In this document: piece by piece, positions 1 to 13,200 of the stretch
How positions within the stretch are numbered: the first letter of the stretch is position 1
Layout: the number at the start of each line of letters is the position of its first letter
Assembly (NCBI GenBank): GCA_013396655.1
Contig: WBMV01000451.1
Location: 1-64,000, forward strand
Direction of reading: 5' to 3'
From: Campylorhamphus procurvoides
Lineage: Eukaryota > Chordata > Aves > Passeriformes > Dendrocolaptidae
DNA length: 64,000 nucleotides
The notes under the pieces: generated by a model
Database searches by the model: none
Told to the model about the DNA's origin: nothing
The model's input: the letters and a program-made list of their open reading frames with translations, nothing else
Program-made: the position numbers and the translations under genes

Positions 1-1031
1 ATATGGGGCTGGGGATGCCCTGGGAGGGACAGGCAGACAGGTCGGGGCGGTCAGGATGACCATGCCTCCTGTATGCCCAGGTAGGGGTGGGTACGGACCA
101 TAAGGGGCAGTGGGGACTATAGGGACAGGGGCTGGGACTGAGGTGGGGACCAGCCCCGACACAGGGAAGGGTCCAGGGACGGGAGAAGGCGGGGCAGTGG
201 TGACCAGCACAGGCACCGACACCATGGGAGGGGTCAGCACAGGGACAAGGGTAGGCGCAGAGGTGAAGACAGGCAAAGGAGCAGGTGGGACAGGAGCAGG
301 GACCGCTGGAGGGGCCTGTGCAGGGAAGGGAGCTGGAGCAGCGACCGGTGGAGGAATAGGCGGGGCAAGGAAGGGAGTTGGAGCAGGATTAGGCGGTGCC
401 CCTGCTCCCCCCGCACTGCCCGCAGCTTCCCCCTCCGCCTGTGTGGGGGGAGCGCCTTCAGCACCCACGGCAGGGGCTGCTGCACCCATAGGAACCATTC
501 CTCCTCCAAATCAGGTGCTATTAATAAGTCAGGTTCATCCTCTCCTAGTCTAATAATTTGAACTTGGCTATTTTGATCGCAGTCATTCTGATCTTGTTTA
601 TGACACCTCTTTTTCTTTCTTTTCTCTAAAGCCATTACTGAAGTCTCTGTTTCCTCTGAGGTCTTATCTTTCTTATACTTTGCCATAAATTTCAGGCAAG
701 TTAGAAAAGCCAAAAACAACTCTGCATACACCATTTCATTCCATCTTTTCCCTTCTCGGAGGACCGGCATAAGATGTAACACTGCGTTCTTTTCTAAAGA
801 GCCAAACTTTGGCCAAGCATCTTCTCCTAATAACCCATGCATAGGCCACATATGAATACAGAGCCTACAAAATTCTTCCCTTCTTAAATGTGCTCCAGGA
901 CCAGTTAAACGTGTCCAATGCTTCAAAACCAAAGCTAAAGGGGATCCTTTTGGGATCTGCTCCTCCTTAGATTTTGTACAACCCCTGATGACAACAGACA
1001 AAATTTTTCTGGCACTAGGATTTGAACTCAA
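1..1031 (-). pseudogene. gag: endogenous retrovirus gag, partial and frameshifted
   Basis: This is the N-terminal part of a retroviral Gag polyprotein, the structural precursor of the virion core. Read on the minus strand, the frame is open from about 1031. The first about 110 residues are matrix-like, rich in Trp, Leu and basic residues (WPMHGLLGEDAWP, then GSLEKN). A lysine-rich stretch (KRKKKR) and an acidic segment (GEDEPDLL, DLEEEW) follow. Near position 500 the frame breaks. The next frame continues as a Pro/Ala-rich spacer open to the window edge, including a PTAP motif (103-114), the usual Tsg101-binding late domain. The original frame runs on out of register and stops at 234. No ATG is seen at 1031: the codon there is TTG and the frame extends upstream, so the true start is unresolved. 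Capsid, nucleocapsid and pol would lie beyond position 1. The call rests on composition, order and the LTR/PBS upstream. The retroviral subgroup is not certain. Confidence 0.75.
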
Positions 1032-1417
1032 AGGCCTCAGGAATACCTTGTGAGCTCCTTTCCGAGCACCACTCCGCTTCAGACATGAAAGAGTAAATCA
1101 AACAGAGAGGTGTCCCTCCCCCACAGGCTGCATTCAGCCAAAACCCTGAGCCACTCTCTATCATGCCCTTCCCGAAGCAACAAGAGACAAACCGTCTCCC
1201 AGGCAAAAAAACCCTTTCGTCCACCAGGCTAGGAAACTGACTCTTGCAATTACAGGGCCCAAGTCAAGTCTCTTCCTAGCCTACCATATTCCCAATTTCC
1301 GGGGAAAAACTCCCCTTCTGCAGCTGCTAACTAAATTACCCAAAGCGATTTCTTGCTTATCTCACCTCCATTTGTGGTTCTGAGGGTCGATGCGAAGAAA
1401 TTTGATCCCTCCTTTTC
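1032..1417 (-). other. retroviral 5' leader between PBS and gag
   Basis: This untranslated leader of the minus-strand provirus lies between the primer-binding site and gag. On the minus strand it contains GAG|GTGAGA (GT at 1365-1364), a good match to a splice donor and a plausible major donor for subgenomic env RNA. A short GGGGA/TCCCC hairpin occurs around 1301-1315. The 69-codon open frame at 1015-1224 shows no retroviral similarity and is probably not translated. The 3' limit depends on where gag translation begins. Confidence 0.55.
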
Positions 1418-1435
1418 CACCTTTCGGAAAGCGCC
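1418..1435 (-). other. retroviral primer-binding site, lysine-tRNA-like
   Basis: Read on the minus strand this is TGGCGCTTTCCGAAAGG, directly downstream of the LTR end and three bases. It shares TGGCGC and the following CCGAA-AGG core with the tRNA-Lys3 type primer-binding site, but with an inserted T-run and other differences. It is therefore either decayed or complementary to another tRNA. Its position between LTR and gag supports the assignment. Confidence 0.5.
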
Positions 1436-1439
1436 AAAC

Positions 1440-1839
1440 TGTTGCCTTAAAGGAGCCAGGAAAAATATTCAGGCAACTTCAGTAGGAGATAAGATAAATG
1501 AGCAGGAGATTTAAGGAGCCAACACCGGCTCCAGGAATACATTCACATGGGAATCCCCCCTTTAGACACTCGTTACAGATTTTATAATAGTGTCCATCCA
1601 ATCCCATTCTGTTATTTTCCCCAGTCCTGCCCTGTTCCTCCCTCAGCACACCCTGTCAGGAATTGAGTCTGGGGTCTCAGGACCCTTCCTTCATCTTCGT
1701 CGTCTTCTTCACAGCATGCCAGGTCCTTGGAGACCTTCCAAAGCTTCAGATTTGGAGGTCCTTCGGTCCCTGTCTTTATCTTGTGGTACAGGCTTCATGG
1801 CGCTTTTCTGCAATTCTACCTTGAAATAAAGACTAAACA
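1440..1839 (-). mobile_element. 5' LTR of the minus-strand endogenous retrovirus
   Basis: On the minus strand the element ends ...GGCAACA next to the primer-binding site. A possible start is TGTTTAGTC at 1839, which gives short TGTT/AACA terminal repeats and a length near 400 bp, normal for avian retroviral LTRs. A TATTATAAAA box (minus strand, about 1582-1591) is the likely promoter. Downstream, GGAGCC/GGCTCC (1515-1532) forms a 6-bp hairpin in the predicted R region. I could not find a canonical AATAAA. The outer (1839) edge is uncertain: another candidate start is TGTACCACAAG at 1790. No target duplication can be tested because the other LTR is outside the window. Confidence 0.6.
1582..1591 (-). 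promoter_or_regulatory. TATA box of the left LTR
   Basis: The minus strand reads CTATTATAAAATC, the only TATA-like sequence in this LTR. It lies about 250 bp inside the proposed U3 start and 140 bp from the U5 end, which is normal spacing. This is inferred from position and consensus only. Confidence 0.45.
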
Positions 1840-4800
1840 GCTAATGAAATTCTAAGGGGTTGATATAGGATGGGATTAGTAAGTATAAACATTCAGCTAC
1901 TGAAGTTATATTACTAGTACATTAGATCTACAGTAATTTCTAACATCTATAAAATTGAAAAATCAAAAATCAAACAAACCTTTAGGCGTCACTATGAATT
2001 CTATTTTTGATGAAAAAGTAAGCCCATATTTATAAGAAATATCAGTAGCTGTTAATTGCCATATGCACACTTGCCTCTTCAGAGGCAAATGATCCCGATG
2101 AATACTGTATCTTCTACCACCACCTATAACAAGTCCTGTTAGGTAGTGACTCTTGACTTTCAGGCAATTTTGACAGTGCATCTGGTGGCAGTTATTAAAT
2201 GTTATCAGTAAATCACATCTTTTCTTTTGATAGGCAGTTTTCACCAGATATCCCCCAAAACAAGATTAGTAGATTTTATAGAATCTTCATCTCCATGATT
2301 TTCATGTAGAATAATCAAAATATGAGATATATTTTTTCAGTATCTGGGCTCTCCAACTTCATGCCACCATTTTTTCTCTGTGTGGGGGCCTCTGTGGCTC
2401 CAGTCCACAGATGGGTGAAAGTCGATAGGGAAGGTCTGTGCCCCGTCACCTACTCCAGGAGCTTAGGAGAGTCTTGTTTGCCAGAATTTTGGTTTCTGTT
2501 AAACTGATTTCTCTGCCATTCATAATCAACACAAAAGAGCCCTCTCTTTGATAAGCACTGTCTATTTATCTGTGTTGAAGTACTCAGATGAAGGTTTCTG
2601 CTGTGCTTGACTTAGTGTATGTAGGACTGCTCCATGAACCTATTAACTTTTTATTTAGACACTGGATGGGCACACTTCCAATAGATGACTGGATGTTCAC
2701 ATTTTTTATTTGCTAAAGATTTCTTTGACCTTGGTGAAAAACGAAAGAGAGGAAATAACATTCAGGGAGGCAGAACTTAAAATGAAAAACACATGAAACA
2801 AGAACTCCCCGAGGAACGGAGGAATGGAGCACTGGCCAGACTTGGGGGTGTTTGCAGTTCAGCAGCCTTGCCAGGACATATGTGGAGCAATAGCTGAACT
2901 TTAAATTCTCCATGTGCAAAGGAAAAAACCACAACAAACAAACTAAAAAGTTTAACAATGGATGTTGCATCCCTGAGATGCAAACCTTTTCTTCTTTTAA
3001 TAACAATTAAAAAAATGTGGGTTCTTTGGTGAATATACCAGTGGATGGTGGCTCTGCATAGGTCTTTCATTTTAAGATACCAAATTAAGTTGCAATTCAT
3101 TTCTATGGTCCCCTTCATTTTTATGATGGTGAGAGGCTACTTAGTGGAAAGCAAGTATTTATGACTAATTTAAAGTATAGAAGATTTGTTACAGTGGCCC
3201 ACACCTGTCACAGCCAGTGATTTATACATGTACTGACTTGCCATGTTTGCCTATGCCTAGCTTAAAATTACAGACCTGGTACATACAAACTACAGAATTA
3301 CAATACCAAAAATATCAATGGAAAAAAAAATGAATTTTCTACATACCACAGCCCCAAAAACTTTACAGTGCAGCAGTTTTCAGCTCACACTGTGTTTTTG
3401 TACAGGTATGTACTTGACATCCACCTTGTCTGGAATATAAGGCTTATTTAATAAGAGGGGAAAATAGAAATATTTTGCTGAGTGGAAGAGTGAATATGGT
3501 TTTGATTTGCTGCTAACAAAAAACTCACCCTCAAAAAACTCAAACCAATTTCAACTCCAGAAAGAAAGGTGACAGAAAAACTGTTTAAAAACCTCTGGCA
3601 CCTGGAACATGGCTCATTAGATTGCAGCAGTTTAACAGGGACACAGATCTGTTGTCTGCCGATGATTCACTCTCCACAAAGGGCAGTCTGCAGGAGACTG
3701 TTCAGGAACTGCTGATCTTGATCATAAATACTGCCTGTGTATGGTCTTGAAACAAAACCTTTGCCCCCTCTGTGAATAATTTTAACAATTTTAATGATTT
3801 TAGTGACTTTCTGTAAATGACTTTAAATTTTACTTCCTCTAGTTTAAGTAGTTAAGTTTTGTGTCCAGCCACACTAGAAGGCTTTAAAAGTATTCTTCTT
3901 TGGCTGTTTTCTATCCTGCGGGGAGGTAGACCTGTGCATCTCATACTGATGATAACATGTAAGGCAGAGGTCAGAGATGGGGCAGGGCTAGGACTGGAGT
4001 AGGTATGGGATGTGCAGCCTGTCACTGCTCACAACACCCAGGCTAGCATCAGGCCCTACTAGTTGAAGGGCTATAACTCCATCAATGCCCACAATAAGTC
4101 CTTGTATGATGCAACAAAACCCAATCCTACCTCAGTTCTTCAGGGTAGAGGAGAATAATGCAGAAGATCCCTTCCCGTCTCCTGCCCCAACCTCCCTGTT
4201 TCCTTCAGACCGTGGATGCTCAGCCACCTTGGAGCAGATTGTGCCATTCAGTGGGCAACTCATTGCCTGTCTGGAGACCCACTACAACCAAGCAAAGACA
4301 GAAAGCGATTGCTAGCAACATCTCCCTTAACTGATATTTTTGGAGGGATTTAATATTACACAATGGTCCCCTTGAAGAAGAAGGGTAGAAAGTAAAATAT
4401 TGCATGCAAGTAAATAAATAAATAAGACAAAATAGAAAACCCCCAGTCTTCCCCCCCCGCCCCAAAACAAAAAAAGTCACTTCTTGTTGTAAAGATTCTT
4501 TTCATATGAAGATCGACTATACAGTCTTTTAACCAAGTTTTATGGGACTAAACAGACTTCCAAACATCCCTGATTGACCCAGTGTGCAGTTCTGGCTTAC
4601 ATAACTCCCATCATCTGTCCTGTCCACTTTTCCCATTCCCCTCTCCATTGCTTCACCCCTGGTTCATGAACTTACAGGGCTCTGGAGACGGGGGGTTCCT
4701 TGCTTTTTCTGTGGTAACAAAACCCTATTTTCTTATTCTTCCATCATCTTACTAGATGCAGGGTCACGGAGGAGGAATATTCAAGGTCTGTGACAGATTA

Positions 4801-7162
4801 TTTAGTTCACTCTTAATAGGAAAAATATCTGGGAATCAATTTTCTGTGTTCAGATGCTTACCTGTACATCATAAGCAGTTTTGTTACTGTGACATGTGTA
4901 TAACAATGTGTTTTTTTAGACAGTTGCATCATGTTTTTTGATATATTTGTAGCATCTGCGATGTGCTTCATAAAACAAGCTGTGGCATTTCACATACCCC
5001 TACATTTTCCTGAATTTTCAAATACAAAATCTTGTCTTGAAAGCCTTGTTTACTTTCGCTTGCATGTAACTTTAGAAAAATGTCATATGACTCTATATTT
5101 TAATACAAAACTTAAATGTGAGTAAATATAAAGTGACATGCTCTAAGTCTGAATCCACAGTAAAATCTCAGAGTAAGCCAAATAAGTGAAAAGCAAAACG
5201 TATTGTACCATAACGAAAAGTTTCAAATTAAGGAATATTGGATATCTTGTTTGACTGAGTGAGGCTGGAATCCAGCGAGAACTTTCCTTTGGATTTTTTC
5301 TTTTGTGTCTCTTCAAAATGTTCTTATTATTGAATATCATATGTCTTGCTGCGTTTCTAAATTCATGCACATTTCCTGCTAAGAACATATGGAAAAGAGT
5401 AGATGGTTCAGAGTGAAATCTGGATAACATAATAAACCGTGAGAGAAAAACTTGGAGGATTAATACAGATCCAAAGACTGAAACTGTGTCTGCTGTTAAG
5501 CACATACTACCATTATTTTTTTTTATAGTATAGACTTTTATGAGGCAGAAATAGGAAAATGCAAAAATCAGACCATTACAGACTGTTAGGATTTTGTATA
5601 TGGGTATTCTGGGTGTGATGACAATTTAGAAATGACAGTCCTTTAGACATTTCCTCATTTTAGTCAATTTAAAGAGTGGACAGAACCTGTGTAAACTTCA
5701 AGTGTGATCTTGGTCCATTACCTTCTCCTTCTCTAGGGTCTGGTTTCTTCTCAGCAAATGCAAAATTGCCAGTGCTCTCCCTTGGTAAGGCAGATGAAAA
5801 ATGCAATGTGCACAGTTTTGCTACTGACAGCAGTGACAGGCAGGCTAGTGACCACTGCAGCCATTAACATGGGGCACCGATAGATTGATAAGAGAGCTGG
5901 TGTTTCTTCTCATTACATTCCTACCTAGAAATAAAATTCTGGCCAGACTCTAAACTAGCAAAACATTTTGTGTTTGTATGTCTGATATCCATAGAGATGT
6001 AGAGTTTAAAGGAGGGGTAACAGATCATCTCACTATATACCTGTGCAGAGTTGGGCTCTGTCAAGGTCTGACATGGGCTCACCACTCAGCCTTTCTCAGC
6101 CAGCCACAGTCACTAAGGATGCCACCCCGCCACCTGGGGCTACTGCCAGGCTTGCTTCCAGAAAGGTGTAGCATGCAACCTACGCTGGTTAACTACCCTT
6201 AACCTGGCACACTGGTCCCTCCCATGTCTGTTTTCTTTGATGATATAGGAAAGTCACAGAGAATTTCTCTCAACGAACTAAGGATACTTCCAAGCTATTC
6301 TGCAAGATCCGTATCAGTCACCTTGGTATTTTAGACTGTGTATGGAGAGAAGACAATCTGTGAGATCAGTTTTAGGCTCCTCTTTTCACATGCAGTGGTT
6401 CACCGACAAGAGGTGCCTGCTTCTCTCAGGAACAATCAAGGAAGCACAGGGCTAGAAGCCTTGTCCTAATTGAAACCATTCATCTAACTTACAAAATCCT
6501 AAGCTAGAAGAGATGAACCTCACTGCAAGGTTTCCTGAAATTGCAATATGTATGGAATTGAATTAAAATGTGCAATAAACCCAGCTTTTGAATAGCATAC
6601 TTTTAAATTTCCTTGCTTAGATGATTTTCACAGTTGTGAGGGTACCTTGTGGCCATGAGTCCTAGCAGAGGACAATAGCACCCACTGAGCAACCAGTGGC
6701 TCATTGTTTCTGAGATGCAGCTCAGAGAGTGTAAGCCCTGCTAGGAAATGCAATAAGGATTTCCTAAGACAAGCTCCTTCCTCAGCTGCAGACAGAGCAG
6801 GGCTTGGAGGAGACATGATGCGACTTCTTTCCAAGCAGAGCAGAAAAACTGTCTCAGAGGTTGCTGTGGGAAAGACCCAAGGGAGATCAGAAAGGCAGAG
6901 AAGAGGTAAATTTACATCTGGATAATGGTCTGTTAGAAGCCTGAGGATTAAGGGATTAAAATTTGGAGGTACAGAGTAAGCAGGAGAAGAAAAAGACTTG
7001 AGATATACAAGATAATTTGGCAATTCAAGTCCTTATGTGCGAGTACTAGGAGAGTATTGCAGTACCTCACCCCTTCCTAAGCTTAGCCAAGGAAGAGCTC
7101 AGGGATACATTAGCAAAGGTCTACCTAGTTAAGAGAGGGAGAAGCTGTATGGATATGTCCCC
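1840..7162. other. unique AT-rich sequence without supported genes
   Basis: No coding region, RNA gene or recognisable transposable element was seen. Open frames on both strands (longest 113-131 codons, for example 2777-3118 and 6628-7023 on the minus strand) have no recognised motifs and no coherent splice context. Simple repeats only: (TAAA)n at 4411-4425, a C-run at 4451-4463, and several A/T runs. Confidence 0.6.
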
Positions 7163-7242
7163 AGTGTCCCTGCCCCCTCCAGGAGGTTGAAACTAGATGA
7201 CCTTTAAGGTCCCTTCTGACCAAAACCTTTCTATGATTCTGT
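7163..7242 (+). mobile_element. CR1 LINE 3' tail fragment
   Basis: This is about 80 bp of the 3' end of a chicken-repeat-1 retrotransposon in sense orientation. It runs from the 'gtgtccctgcc' segment through 'aactagatgacctttaaggt' to the terminal 'tctatgattctgtg'. It is severely 5'-truncated, as most CR1 copies are, and diverged in the middle (ctgaccaaaac for the usual ccaacccaaac). It has no coding capacity. Confidence 0.85.
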
Positions 7243-10200
7243 GTGAAAGAAGTCTTTATCTCTTTGTCGGGGAGGCTAGAATACCTCATGCAACCTTTGC
7301 AGATGAAATGGAGATGTACTCTACTGCATGAGGAGAACAGACCATAGGTAAAGTGGAAGTTGAGGCCACATGTTGAAAGTGAGCTTATGCTCTGTACAAG
7401 CAAATTCAGCTCTGCTCTGAAACAATAAGTGGACATCCACTCAGTTTTATCTGTGTTATGTGCTTTAATCATGTCACTAGCGGAAAAAAGACTGATGTTG
7501 GTCATGAAGCAAGTGGTGTTTAACAGCTCCTCACTGTAAGAATAGCAGTTCAACTTCTGCTGCAAACATGAGAAACTGAAATTTTAAAAATATTTAACTA
7601 ATCACTCTTGCAAATGAGAACCAACTAGCTATCTTCTTGCAATAAGAGCCTTTTTTTCTGTGCACATTCCAGGCTAAGGATAATAAGGCTCCTTACAAGT
7701 GAAGGCACTAGCAGCCAGAACTTGAAGCTGTTACAAATAATACAGTGGAAAATTTCCCCAGGCAGCTGATCTAATTTTGATTTTCAAAAAAATCCTGTGT
7801 TCAGCATGAAACTGTCTGTAATTGTAGTCCTAGTGATCCTTTTCACAAGTTACTGAAATGAGTTTTTAGTCACATCATGGCAAAGTTTGAAATAAAGGCA
7901 TGGGAAAGAAGGAAAAAAAAGATCATTTTTATCTGGCTCCTGTCTTAGAGTGTCTCAGTCAGGTTTTAATGCAGCAGCAATAAAAATAGTCTATTATTTC
8001 CTGCTGGTCCACAAAAGGAAGCTGTCCTGCAGAATCTGTTTCCTGGCCATCAGAAAATACTGTTATAGTAATACATTGAAGTTTGCACAAGTGAGGATTG
8101 ATTGTTACTAACCATTTGCAGCTCCCCAGTGTTGCCCAAATCGTGTATTTCATGGAGTTGAAGTATAGAAATAAAATGTTAAATGTTTGCATGTCTTTAA
8201 TTTCCAGCCTATTTTCCTGAATACAATTATCCATTATTTCTACTTCTACTCTTTGCACCAATGTTATGTCAGCATGGACTCAGTCCCCACTGCACCAAAA
8301 TGTCTGTTTTCTTAAGTGGTCATTTTGCCAGAGGAGGGTCTGAAGGATTGTATTCTTGAAATTGTTTATCTGTGCTGATTACAGTGGAGAAACAAAAAAT
8401 ATCCATAAAATCTGAAGTTAATCTTATCCAGGAAATAAATGATATTGAGTCACTAAACCTGGCAAAGGCAGCTGTTTAACAGAAGCTGTTCTGAGCCAAT
8501 TCCTGTATATACTCCACTGAAGCATAGCCATGGCATTTAATTTGGGTGCGAGTGCCAAACGAAACAGTTAATTGACTTCTCTTTTACACTAAGTTGTCTT
8601 AATTTTGGCCATAGGTTGCTATAGGTACTACTGTAGATACTGTTAAACCAAGTAGGAAGCCCAGACAGTGCTAGTTTCTGTGGGAAAAGAGCGCCATTTC
8701 AAAGATGTTCTTTCTGTTGCAATAAAAAATAATAACAAAAAAAAGGAGTCCACACTGAGAACTTACAGAATTTTTGGGTTTTTTCTACATCCCAGGGTGG
8801 GACGTCATACAATATTTGTTTAACTGTCATTGTGGTAAAAATGCTTTCTGGAACATAATTTTCTATTGGGCAGTAGATTTTTAAATCTGTTTTAATGTTT
8901 TACTCTCAGATGTATAAGCAAGTTCTGAGAAGCAGCCATACTAAACCTTTCAATCCTGTCATTCTACTAATGCATCACAGAGAAGTTATTCTCAGCTTTC
9001 ACTGAAGCCATTGTATTCTTAATCCACTTCAGTCTGGAAAAATAACACCCTACTTTAATTAAGAGAGGAACAAATGTAAACTAATTTCAGAAAAGAGCTA
9101 AATTCTTATTCACCCCTGAAAATTCATATGTTGAGTGATGTGCAGCAGAAATCCCTTAGACCTGGGACAACACATTAGCACTGACTTGCTATGAAAGAAT
9201 GAGTGTTTGACATTATGGGTGCAACTCCATTGAGGTTTTCTGTGATTTACATACACAACCCCAAGAGGAGTATCTTGTCCTTGGTTTCCCCAGTGCTTTT
9301 CAGTTATTATCAAAGAGAATAAATTTTGCTAATTGGACATCTCAGTAGCATGAAAATGGAGATTTTCTGAAAATTGTGTACACTAGGTTCACTCTGTTTC
9401 TGGAATTTCTATTTGTTTTCCCTGAATTTCTCACATTTTTACACATAAAACACTGTTCTTGGAATATCTTTGAGGGATAGGAAAGTGTATGCACCTTTAC
9501 TGATTCTCTGAATCCCGGTTTGAGATGGGGTAGCTGTACATTTTGTGAGTCAAAAATTAGGACACATGGTAAGGAAACCTTAAGCAGACTTCAGAGAGGC
9601 AGAACACAAGGTGGGCATGGCTGGGTCTCTGAAGTTGCACTTCCTAGTCTTAAAAAATAAAAACATGGCAGTGGTCATGATAGCTGGTTTTTGTTTTTCC
9701 TGCAAGATGCTTCCAGAAATTGTAGTTTCTTTTAACACCGTGAGTTCGGTCCAGAAGCTTTACAAGCAGTGAGGGCTGCAAAGCAAATCTGGCCCACACC
9801 ATGACAGGTCACCAGTTAGGGATCAGAGCGCAACAAGAGGCACTCTGTGGATGTGGAAGTGGGTGTTTCTTGGTGTATTTACAGATACCACTCTCAGGTG
9901 TGGCCCCTCTCATCAGAGATGGATGCTGTCTGAGGAGGTAATTCAGGAAGGAAGCCTGGAAGTATGTGGGTGTGAGTCCTGCCCCAGGGAAAAAGGGGAA
10001 TTGTTTATTCCAGCAGCAGGAAAAGAGTTGGCTCTCCATTAGGGTTAGGTCATTTATTTCCAACAAATAGATTATTCACTAAAACCACGATTTTTGTTGG
10101 CCTGAAAATATACTTGAAATAAACACACATCTGTAGAGCTGTTTAAGCAGGGTTTTTTTGGGAGGTTTTTTTGCTGTCCTCAGACGTAGATATGTATAAA

Positions 10201-13200
10201 CCTATTTCCTCTAGTCTAGGTGTGTTTGTGGATGGAGATGGCCTCCACAGTCACCCAGAACTTTGATTAAATCTGTGCAAAACTCAACTTCAGTTCTCTA
10301 TTCTGGCTGAGGAGGTTTGTTCAGCCTGTAGCTATTGGGTGTTCACTGGAGAGGCAAGATATTGTAGTCCAGGCCTTATGCTGCTGGCTCTTCCAGTGTT
10401 TCATACAAAATGAAGTGGTGATATTGGGACCAACAGGAGTGTTCCAGTCTGGTTTGAGAGTCAAGTGCCCTACTGGGACAGCAGGTCTTGTCCCCCACAT
10501 ATGGGGAGGATGCAGAGAGCTGGGTGGCGAGGCAGAAATTTGCTGCCTCATCTCCTCCCTCATACCTCTGCAGTGAGGGTCTCTTCAGTCCTGTTCATGG
10601 ATTTCCACTTCATAAAGATGGCTGCCTATTTTTGTTTGATGGAGTTCAAATTGAAGAACACTTTTGTTTTAGTTCTGGAGTCTGAACTGTCTAATTTGGG
10701 GGACTGTATTTAAATTCATTTGCTTCAGTGGCCAAACTCAAAGAAAAAAAGTGTTACACCCCTAATCACTGTATGAATTTATTTCCACTGAAACAACCTT
10801 ACCCAAACTCCATAACTTTTGTGCCCAATTTTGCTGAGCCAGCAACCAACTGACTGAGCTTGTGTAACAGTATTTTTCTGTAAGCTTGCAAGATCTGTGT
10901 CCCTTGGTCTTTGGCTGCTGGATTTTCTTGGCTGGATGCTAAGGTATTGTTAAATGCTGCCTTACTGTTTCTTCCCAATTTTGCTGACATAACTGATACT
11001 GGTGTCACCAGAGGGGTACAAGAATGAGTCCCCTCATTTTAAAAGAGGGGAAAAGTCTCAAACACAGTCTCTTGATCTTTAAAGCAAACTACAAAGACAG
11101 TCTGTTTCCTAAGGCTTTTTGGGAAGAATTGAGGGAATGAATGGGACAGGATATATTTTACTGCTTTGAATTACTAGCTAGCTAAGTTAATTTAATTTTG
11201 TTCTGCGTGAGTTCTGTTGTGTTAGACTTGTATTTTAAATAACTGGTAATGTGTCAGAATCTATGGATAGTTGTTGCCCTTTGTATTTTAATTGTGCTAA
11301 ATAAAATGAGAACAATAGGAGCAAAAAAACCCCAAAAAACCAAAACCACAAAACTAGAGGTGAGTCATAAATAAGCATTATTTAGTTTCTAACAGACATG
11401 GTGTATTTTCCCTGTTATAATGGGAGACATAAACAAGGCATTTAAACACGTCCTGAACAACTGAGAAACTAATAGCTCTGAGTCCATTACTGTCTGAAAG
11501 TGAGATTTTTTACTTTTCTCCTGAGCAACTAATAAAAATTAATCTTCACTGTTCAAATGATGTTTATTTTGTTGATAGAATAGACAAAAGAACTAATGAG
11601 AAATTAGCAGGGCCTCCAATGGAAAGTTATCTGGTCAGCTGAATGCGGGATTATGTTTTGAGCCAGACAGAAGAAAAAAGATCATACTATATTAGACACT
11701 ATCCAAAAACCAGAAAAATTCTCAGTAAGTTGTCAAAGGAGAATGTGGTTTTGAAATTTACATTGAGCCAAAGAGCTTCCCATTATTAGTATAATGCAAT
11801 GACTGTTGTAAAAGAACATCAATAATTTCCTTTATGATATGCATCTAAAGCCAAAGGTGTAGTTTGGGTGAGTATTAAGTGTATTCCAGAGAAGAAAATA
11901 CTGACATTTTCACCTGTCAATACTATGATTTTGTAGACAAATTTCATTTGTTCCCATCTGTCTTATCTTGCTATATCCTAACAACTTAGATGCATTAAAG
12001 GATGCTCTGTCTCTGTTGCATTTACAGTTCCCCACAGACAACCTGCCCTGACCTCCGTAAAAACCCAGTTAAGTTTGACAACAGACTACAGTAGTGGCAT
12101 CTTGTCCTGTGCTAGTTGTACTTCCTTTTCTCAGTAATCTTTTTTTCCCAAATTGTCTACGTCATTGAATCCTATCCAAGCTGGTATGATTTTATGGAGA
12201 CTGGTTTTGTTGCATTGGTGTGGAGGGTTCTTATACATGTTTATTGGTTGCTTTATCATCTAGGGAGGAGGGTGTCTAGAAACCCATATCTAGGGCCTCT
12301 GAGGGACCACTTTGCACTTCCCTAGTGATTTCTATAGCAAATTCTGACATTATTTGTGGGGTGAAATTATTTGTGAATAAAATACACCAACAAACAACCT
12401 ATTGTGTGGAAGGAAGTATGGAGTCTGCATAAATGCCCTCAAGTCTTCTGTTGGTTCTTTCCATCAGGAGCACCTGTATATGGCTTAGCAGTGTATAAAT
12501 CTTGTACTATTTGTGTTTTACCCCCGAGTCTTCTAATGGGTCTGTGCTTTATTTTTATAAACATTTTATAAGCTGCCTGTAGGCTTATATGTGCAGGCAG
12601 ACATAGCTTTTGGTTGAAATAATCTCACATTTCATTTAAAAAAATATTCCCCATTGATATTCTAAGAGTGAATTTTTGTCTTTTTTACATGGCTTATCAA
12701 AAAAATGGTTCTAATTCTTCAAACTGGATGCTAGACAGATGTAGTGTTAGATAGATATTACCACACTTTTTGGAATTCCACTTGTTATAGGATATATTTT
12801 TGCAGGCAGTGCTGCACATCAGAAAAACCTCATCTAAAAAGATATAAAATAACATTTGTGAAATCTTAGTATTCCAAAACAAAAGATGCTACTGCACACT
12901 CTTGGCCAAAGTCAAATAAGAAGGAAAGCAGTGCACTGGAACACCTGGGATTTAAGTTCATCATTATGATCTCAGGTCTGCAAGTTGGTTAGCACTCTGG
13001 CCTGAATCCAGAGTAGCACTTAGACTGAGAAAGTCTATAGGAGTCTGGGTGTTTAATTCCTTCAAACCTATTTTAAAAATCTTATCCTTAAGCATTTACT
13101 TCCATAGGTGTGTTCACATGTCTAAAGTAAACAGGCTTGCTGGCAGGGAACTTGATGGCCTAGCACCACGTAGCTTCATGTGCCATTCACCAGGCTCCTC

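Noticed and set aside
110..553. Gly/Thr-rich plus-strand open frame of 147 codons
   Set aside because: It is the antisense of the Pro/Ala-rich part of the retroviral gag. Its composition follows from the complement of proline and alanine codons.
1008..1083. tRNA-like stretch between leader and gag on the minus strand (GAGTGGT and GAGTTCAAATCC resemble A and B boxes)
   Set aside because: The acceptor and T stems have several mismatches and the anticodon arm does not fold. The frame through it continues into gag, so it is treated as coding/leader sequence.
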